A DNA stretch of 64,000 nucleotides from Heliocidaris erythrogramma. Its lineage: Eukaryota > Echinodermata > Echinoidea > Camarodonta > Echinometridae. A model generated the notes under the pieces. That model saw nothing but the letters and a program-made list of their open reading frames with translations. It was not told the origin of the DNA and searched no databases. The stretch spans positions 9,598,935 through 9,662,934 of the forward strand of contig CM046863.1 in assembly GCA_025617745.1 (NCBI GenBank), written 5' to 3'. This document shows positions 60,001 through 64,000 of the stretch, one piece after another (position 1 is the first letter of the stretch; every line of letters starts with the position of its first letter). The translations under genes were made by a program, and so were the position numbers.

Positions 60001-60274
60001 GCATAAAACAATGCATTCCAAATGTGGCTCGAATTAAAAACGAAGTATATAGCATGAGGAGCACTGGTTACTGGTTCCCCCTAGTTGACATAAATTTTCT
60101 GGTTGTAAAAATAGAACAAAACTAACAAATTAATTCAATATGTTATGAAAACAAAAAAACATAATCTGGCTTACGAAAGTGATCTAGAAAGTACTAGTTA
60201 TTTTTCCAGGCAAATATTGACTGTTTTTTTCAACACCGCGCCACAAAAATTTCTGTTGCCACTGCCATATACTC

Positions 60275-60337
<63 letters not shown>

Positions 60338-60926
60338 CACTCGCAGACAAAAATGCTACCCACTCTTGTTCAAACACCTCGAAAATGGACCCTAAATGGC
60401 GTATGCGACACATCAAATTTGCACCCCTAAACGTCAAAAGGATACTATCTCTGGAAGGCTAAATGGCGATCAAAAGAAAAAAACACCCCTTTTTTTAGGG
60501 AAAACACGAAAAAAATGGACCCTAAATGTCTTATCCAACACATCAAATTTGCACCCCTAAATTAGGGCAAAGAATTTTCAAATGTTTGAGAAGGGGATCA
60601 ACAAATTTTACAGACAAAATAAAAATATTAGGCCTACATGTAGGGATCACCAGTTAGCTCTATTAGGGAGTGTTAAGAAATACTTTGAGGCGGCGGGGGG
60701 GGGGGCAATATTTTTATTTTGTCTGTAAAATTTGTTGATCCCCCCCCTTTTCAAACATTTGAAAATTCTTTGCCCCCCCCCCCCTTTACTAGCTCTTGTC
60801 TTGTACTCTGTAACTTTTTAGACCCCCCCCCCATTACATTTTTTGAGGAGGGCCATAAAATCCCTTTTTTGACTCCCCCTCTTTCAGCCTGGTTGAAAAC
60901 GTTTTTGATCCCCCCATTGCCCAGCC

Positions 60927-60957
<31 letters not shown>

Positions 60958-63848
60958 ACCACCACTAAAGTATTTCTGAACACTGGCTTATTATGCAATA
61001 TTTATTTTAGATTCAACTTACTTGTCTTATTTAGGTGAGTAAAAAATTTTCCTGGACATTTCAAGAAGCAATTTCCCACTCGCTGTTGGGCGGGAATCCA
61101 TTTTGCTGCCATATGCCTACTGTGCAAAGAAATGAAATTCCAGTCTTTCATTGAACTTCAAAGGAAGACCGGACAGCTTCAATCTGAAGCTAAAACCGCA
61201 AGCTCACACCACAAATCTGGACGTGATGCTGATAACAGCGATGTCTGGATACCATTCTGAAGATTATGAATGAAAATGAACATGGAAGGGCAGTGCATTA
61301 TGCTCTAGCTGCCCTTCCATTTTACATGCCCATAAATTTAATTTTAACCTCTAAAAAATGTCCCAAAACCCTGGACAAGTGGACAAACACATACATACAT
61401 CACTTACTTGCAAGTGATGTCATGGATGTATGTAGTTGTAGACCTGGAATGGTGGGTGTAGTATACAAATAGCTCCGGCTCACTCAAAGAATAGTGGAAA
61501 CTATTCTCCCAAGGTATGTGGATTGTGGAATTTACTATTTTCCTGAGGGGGATATTTGTTTTATATCCGTTATTAACTGGAAAATATGAAAAATCTATTA
61601 CAATAACAGAATTATAGGAAACAATGTAATGCTAATTGACAAAGTTGATCTCTCTGAAAGGTACATGTAGCCTCCCTTCTGATTGGTTAGATTACTGATA
61701 ATTATGACTTGGAAACGACAATGCTTTCATGTTTGATTGTGAGGTCATCAATAATTGTGCATATTGTGCATTATGCACGAAATGAACCAATGAGGTCGCG
61801 CATATTCATGACCAACGCGCACAATGATTGTGCGAACATGCGTACAAATATGCGCGATATACGATTCTGATTGGTTAGATTAGCAATGCGCCTAATGCAG
61901 ATTTCTGATTAGCTGGATCCGTGTGTATACAAACAAACGCGCGAGGATTAATCGATTTTTCGTCCAGGGTGATTTTATCCCTGTGAAACGCGTAAAGATT
62001 GTGCGTACATGTGTAAAAATACGCGCGATTCATGATTTTGATTGGTAAGATTACTAAGGTCACTTGAAATGGGTCATACGCTACTCTGGGCGCCCCAAAA
62101 AAAGTACGTCCAGGATTTGATCATTGATGTCATTTTCACCTTGAGGAAAATACTATCCCGGATAATTTGACGTCGTGACCCCGAGGATAGGTCGCCTATT
62201 TATGATCATGTGATTGCTTATTGACCAATAAGAATGAGAGAAAATATCAGACGGATATAATAAGTATGTTAGAAACTGTTTAAAACTATCACTATGCTCC
62301 CCAGTCCCACAGTGTTACTTGTTATCAGATTAAAGGGAAAATTTAACTTTGCTGTGAATGACAAAAAGTCTTGTACAATAAATGATATACTCATAATTTG
62401 AACTATTTGGGCGCGAAGCCGCGAGATAGGAATTTCCTGAAATTCATGAACTAATCGGTTGAGTATTTGGATATGATTGAAAATAGATTGCGATTCCCCA
62501 CTAGCACGGAAAATTTTAAGCGAGCGGATTGGCGTTCAGTGTGCCCGGAGCTTTGGCGGAGGAAGGCGGTAGCGCAAACCAAGCAGTCACCAGCAGCACG
62601 CGTGTTTTAGCGTCCCCGTGCACAAAATAAAACGGTAGAATTTCAATCATTGATATATTGAGAAATACTCGCTTGACTGGTTTACAAAATTCAGGTATTT
62701 CCTGTCTGACCCAAAGGTTTCGAAATATGACTGCCTCATTGCCTGAATCTAAGATTTCTTTTCAAGTTCTATGACAAAGTTAAACAATCCCTTTAACCCT
62801 AGAGTTTCCCACTTTTTGTATCTACAGTAAACTGCTGAAAGCTTCATGGAGCTACATAACATTAATTAACATGACCTGTGATGAGATACAGACAAAATTA
62901 ATTTTAAAAAGAATCAACATTTTGTCAATTGTTAAAATAATTGACAGCCGGGGTGGGCCTCAAGTGGGCCGGCCGGGCTCCTAAAATATCAGCGGGAGCA
63001 AACCGTAACGGTACCGATGATATGGTTGGTATACACGGGGAAGTATGGTGTAGCGTGCAACGAAGCGCCGCTGCGAGCACGTAATGCAAAAGGCGAATGG
63101 AGCTGTTGCTCCCAGGCTGACAGAGACGGCAGAAAATACGGTCAAGGTACGATGTCCCGCAAAAATGAAAAATTATACAAATTTGAGGTCAATTTATGAC
63201 AAACCAACCGGTATGTCTGCCATCTCATATCGACATTACAGTACATAAAGTGCTCAAATTAAAAAGTTAACGTAAAAAATGATCTAAATAACGTTCTGAC
63301 GACTTGTGAAATAAACTAGAAGAGGATTGGATAGAAAATATGCACTTTCCGAAACAGTTGCATACAGGCACAGTCTTGAACGATTATTGCAACTTTTTTG
63401 TGGGCATCTTAACATTATCTAAATGGACTCCAATGCGAAAAAGTGCATCTATGATATGCGTGATGCCACTCATCAATATTATCAGGCAATATGCAATATG
63501 TTAGCAGGTTGAAGCACAAAACTTGTGTTGATTTTTGAAACATTTAAATGTTAGCATATCATAGTATTGTGGCTGTTTACAAAATTTGGTCATGCTTTTG
63601 TGTTAATCCTAAACATTTTTATTGAATCACCCAGATTCAGTCCCATTGTGAGCTTTAAAATCTTGCATGATGAGCCGACTTTGTCTCTAAATTTGATAAT
63701 TCTTTCTACTTACACCACATGCTTGCGGAGATGCGGCTGCTGCTGCCGCCATTGGCTGTGGTGGCGACCTTTCCCCTGCTACTGCTGTTGCAGGCGGTGA
63801 TGGTACTGGTGCTAGTATCCGCTGGACGACACGCGCCCCCCACGCGCC
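56701..63848 (-). CDS. 3' part of an unrecognised spliced gene, three exons (span includes introns)
   Basis: On the minus strand exons 63848-63714, 59759-59657 and 57035-56701 (stop) join in one frame into 573 nt, 190 residues plus stop. All borders are AG/GT; donors are GTAAGT and GTATGT. The first exon is Ala/Pro-rich (VPSPPATAVAGERSPP, AAAAAASPQ). The second is acidic and Pro-rich (EVPPANQETSEIP). The last starts DVIVHQFPNCSSYRCTGR, has a basic helix RVHLEERAKARARA and ends in a polar tail. The first exon begins with an acceptor, so the gene continues past the right edge. I do not recognise the family. Confidence 0.5.
57147..57478 (+). repeat. Dispersed repeat, copy 2
   Basis: Second copy of the 4283-4625 repeat without its poly-G/C flanks, so the ends of the family may differ from the element seen at 4176-4970. 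Confidence 0.75.
57748..57843 (-). CDS. Possible alternative terminal exon of the same gene
   Basis: A good acceptor (TTGTTACAG) precedes 31 codons, LIPPAYLNEALDMG then KAKVTFDKNVWQRR, and a stop. An in-exon acceptor (ACCACCAG) would put it in phase with the exon at 59657. It looks coding but has no donor, so it could be an alternative 3' end. Confidence 0.2.
   Translation of the reverse strand, partial: LIPPAYLNEALDMGSARKAKVTFDKNVWQRR
57850..57900 (+). repeat. Short dispersed repeat, copy 1 (copy 2 at 63322-63370)
   Basis: AGGATTGGATAAAAAATATG followed by CACTTTCC.AAACAGT.GCATA occurs in both places with a few differences. Both lie in introns of the minus-strand gene. Confidence 0.7.
58303..58348. 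mobile_element. 46-bp hAT-like micro-MITE with 8-bp target duplication
   Basis: Starts CAGGGTTGCCAG and ends CTGGCAACCCTG (12-bp perfect inverted ends), flanked by ACGTGCAC at 58295-58302 and 58349-58356. CAGGG ends with an 8-bp duplication are the hAT signature. Only 22 bases separate the ends. Confidence 0.85.
59657..59759 (-). CDS. Unrecognised gene, acidic Pro-rich exon
   Basis: 103 nt after GTGTAAAG and before GTATGT, phase 0 in and phase 1 out. Encodes EVPPANQETSEIPSAEVE then AAEQPAPDSTPDGAE. Confidence 0.5.
59794..59867. repeat. Hairpin with AGGCCGGCCCA arms
   Basis: AGGCCGGCCCA and TGGGCCGGCCT surround two direct copies of GTATACGCACAAAAT-like sequence. It lies 35 bp upstream, on the minus strand, of the acceptor at 59760. 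Confidence 0.8.
60277..60336. repeat. Uninterrupted 60-nt G run
   Basis: Sixty consecutive G residues, the longest homopolymer in the window. Its true length is uncertain in any assembly. Confidence 0.9.
60565..60775. repeat. 65-bp inverted repeat
   Basis: 60565-60629 (GGGCAAAGAATTTTCAAATG start) is mirrored at 60707-60775 with one C-run difference. The spacer is about 77 bp. Confidence 0.9.
60669..60984. mobile_element. MITE with AGTGTT.AGAAATACTTT ends and C runs
   Basis: AGTGTTAAGAAATACTTTG at the left and, inverted, AGTGTTCAGAAATACTTTA at the right. Contains five C runs including 30 nt at 60928-60957. It overlaps one arm of the 60565-60775 inverted repeat. Confidence 0.7.
60985..63713. 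other. Intron of the minus-strand gene, otherwise unassigned
   Basis: Besides the repeats at 61680-62060 and 63322-63370 I see no feature. GC-rich words at 62940-63130 include CGAAGCGCCGCTGCGAGCAC, but no supported frame. Confidence 0.35.
61680..62060 (+). repeat. Degenerate repeats of CTGATTGGTTAGATTA
   Basis: The word occurs near 61679, 61866, 61902 (variant) and 62036 (variant), interleaved with TGTGCG.ACATG.GTA.AAATA.GCGCGAT near 61830 and 62000. Unit about 175 bp. No gene. Confidence 0.65.
63714..63848 (-). CDS. Unrecognised gene, Ala/Pro-rich exon
   Basis: 135 nt in phase 0 between TTTTTACAG and GTAAGTAG. It is GC-rich, in contrast to the flanking AT-rich intron sequence, as expected for a coding exon. 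Low-complexity Pro and Ala runs prevent family assignment. Confidence 0.55.
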
Positions 63849-64000
63849 CTGTAAAAACAACAGCAACAACAGCGTTACTTGAGGTTCAAGTCTATAGGTA
63901 TTGAGAAAGAGTGGATTTACCAAAAGTAAACTTTTTCAAGTAATTGTTTCCCGGTAGACTCAAATTTCGGACTAGGTTTTCAATAATCATATGCAAGAAT

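Noticed and set aside
1-64000. CRISPR arrays, bacterial operons, rRNA genes
   Set aside because: No regularly spaced direct repeats of the right size, and the introns and LINE/SINE content mark the DNA as animal.

Overview
The window is eukaryotic, intron-rich, AT-rich DNA crowded with decayed mobile elements and with very long poly-C and poly-G runs. The mix of features (L2/CR1-like LINEs, tRNA-derived SINEs, many short inverted-repeat elements, CTAG/AGGCCT-rich stretches, a SEC14-spectrin gene of the SESTD1/TRIO type) fits a marine deuterostome. A sea urchin is my best guess. This is an inference from composition and gene content, not from a database match.

Main host gene: one plus-strand gene can be assembled from about 25.4 kb to 44.9 kb. 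Twelve coding exons join in a single frame, with consensus AG/GT at every junction, into a protein of about 1,392 residues. It has a SEC14/CRAL-TRIO-like domain (residues about 20-185), spectrin-like helical repeats (about 190-500), and a long charged, then Pro/Ser/His/Gln-rich, probably disordered tail encoded mainly by one 2.36 kb exon. It resembles SESTD1, but the tail is additional. Two upstream candidates for the 5' end exist: a noncoding exon near 23.2 kb beside NRF1-like palindromes, and a tiny coding exon at 13.13 kb. Its introns hold MITEs, SINEs and LINE pieces, and the last intron carries an uninterrupted 1,017-codon LINE.

Second gene: on the minus strand at the right end (56.7-63.85 kb) three exons join in phase to give the 3' part of a protein I do not recognise. 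Its 5' part lies beyond the window. A lone OB-fold (RPA-like) exon sits on the minus strand at 49.6-49.8 kb.

Mobile DNA layout: 4.2-10.2 kb holds nested inverted-repeat elements, the larger with a CRE-like site and several splice-like signals. 10.3-11.4 kb is a G/C-run element with internal tandem repeats. 11.8-12.9 kb is an element with GGGAGAACTGGGACA-type ends. 13.33-15.42 kb is a 2.1 kb palindrome split by another element. 15.8-16.6 kb is a SINE-type repeat split by a LINE fragment. 17.65-20.55 kb is a 2.9 kb inverted-repeat element. 39.5-44.4 kb is an inverted-repeat element that received the intact LINE. 46.26-51.25 kb is an inverted duplication with arms of about 645 bp carrying RNase H fragments. 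52.8-53.05 kb has a Ty3-type integrase scrap. 58.3 kb has a 46-bp hAT-like micro-element with an 8-bp target duplication. 60.28-61.0 kb has a 60-nt G run and nested palindromes.

The interplay seen here is structural. Inverted MITE pairs flank at least one exon of the SESTD1-like gene, and elements are nested in elements. No operon, CRISPR array, rRNA or canonical tRNA gene was found.
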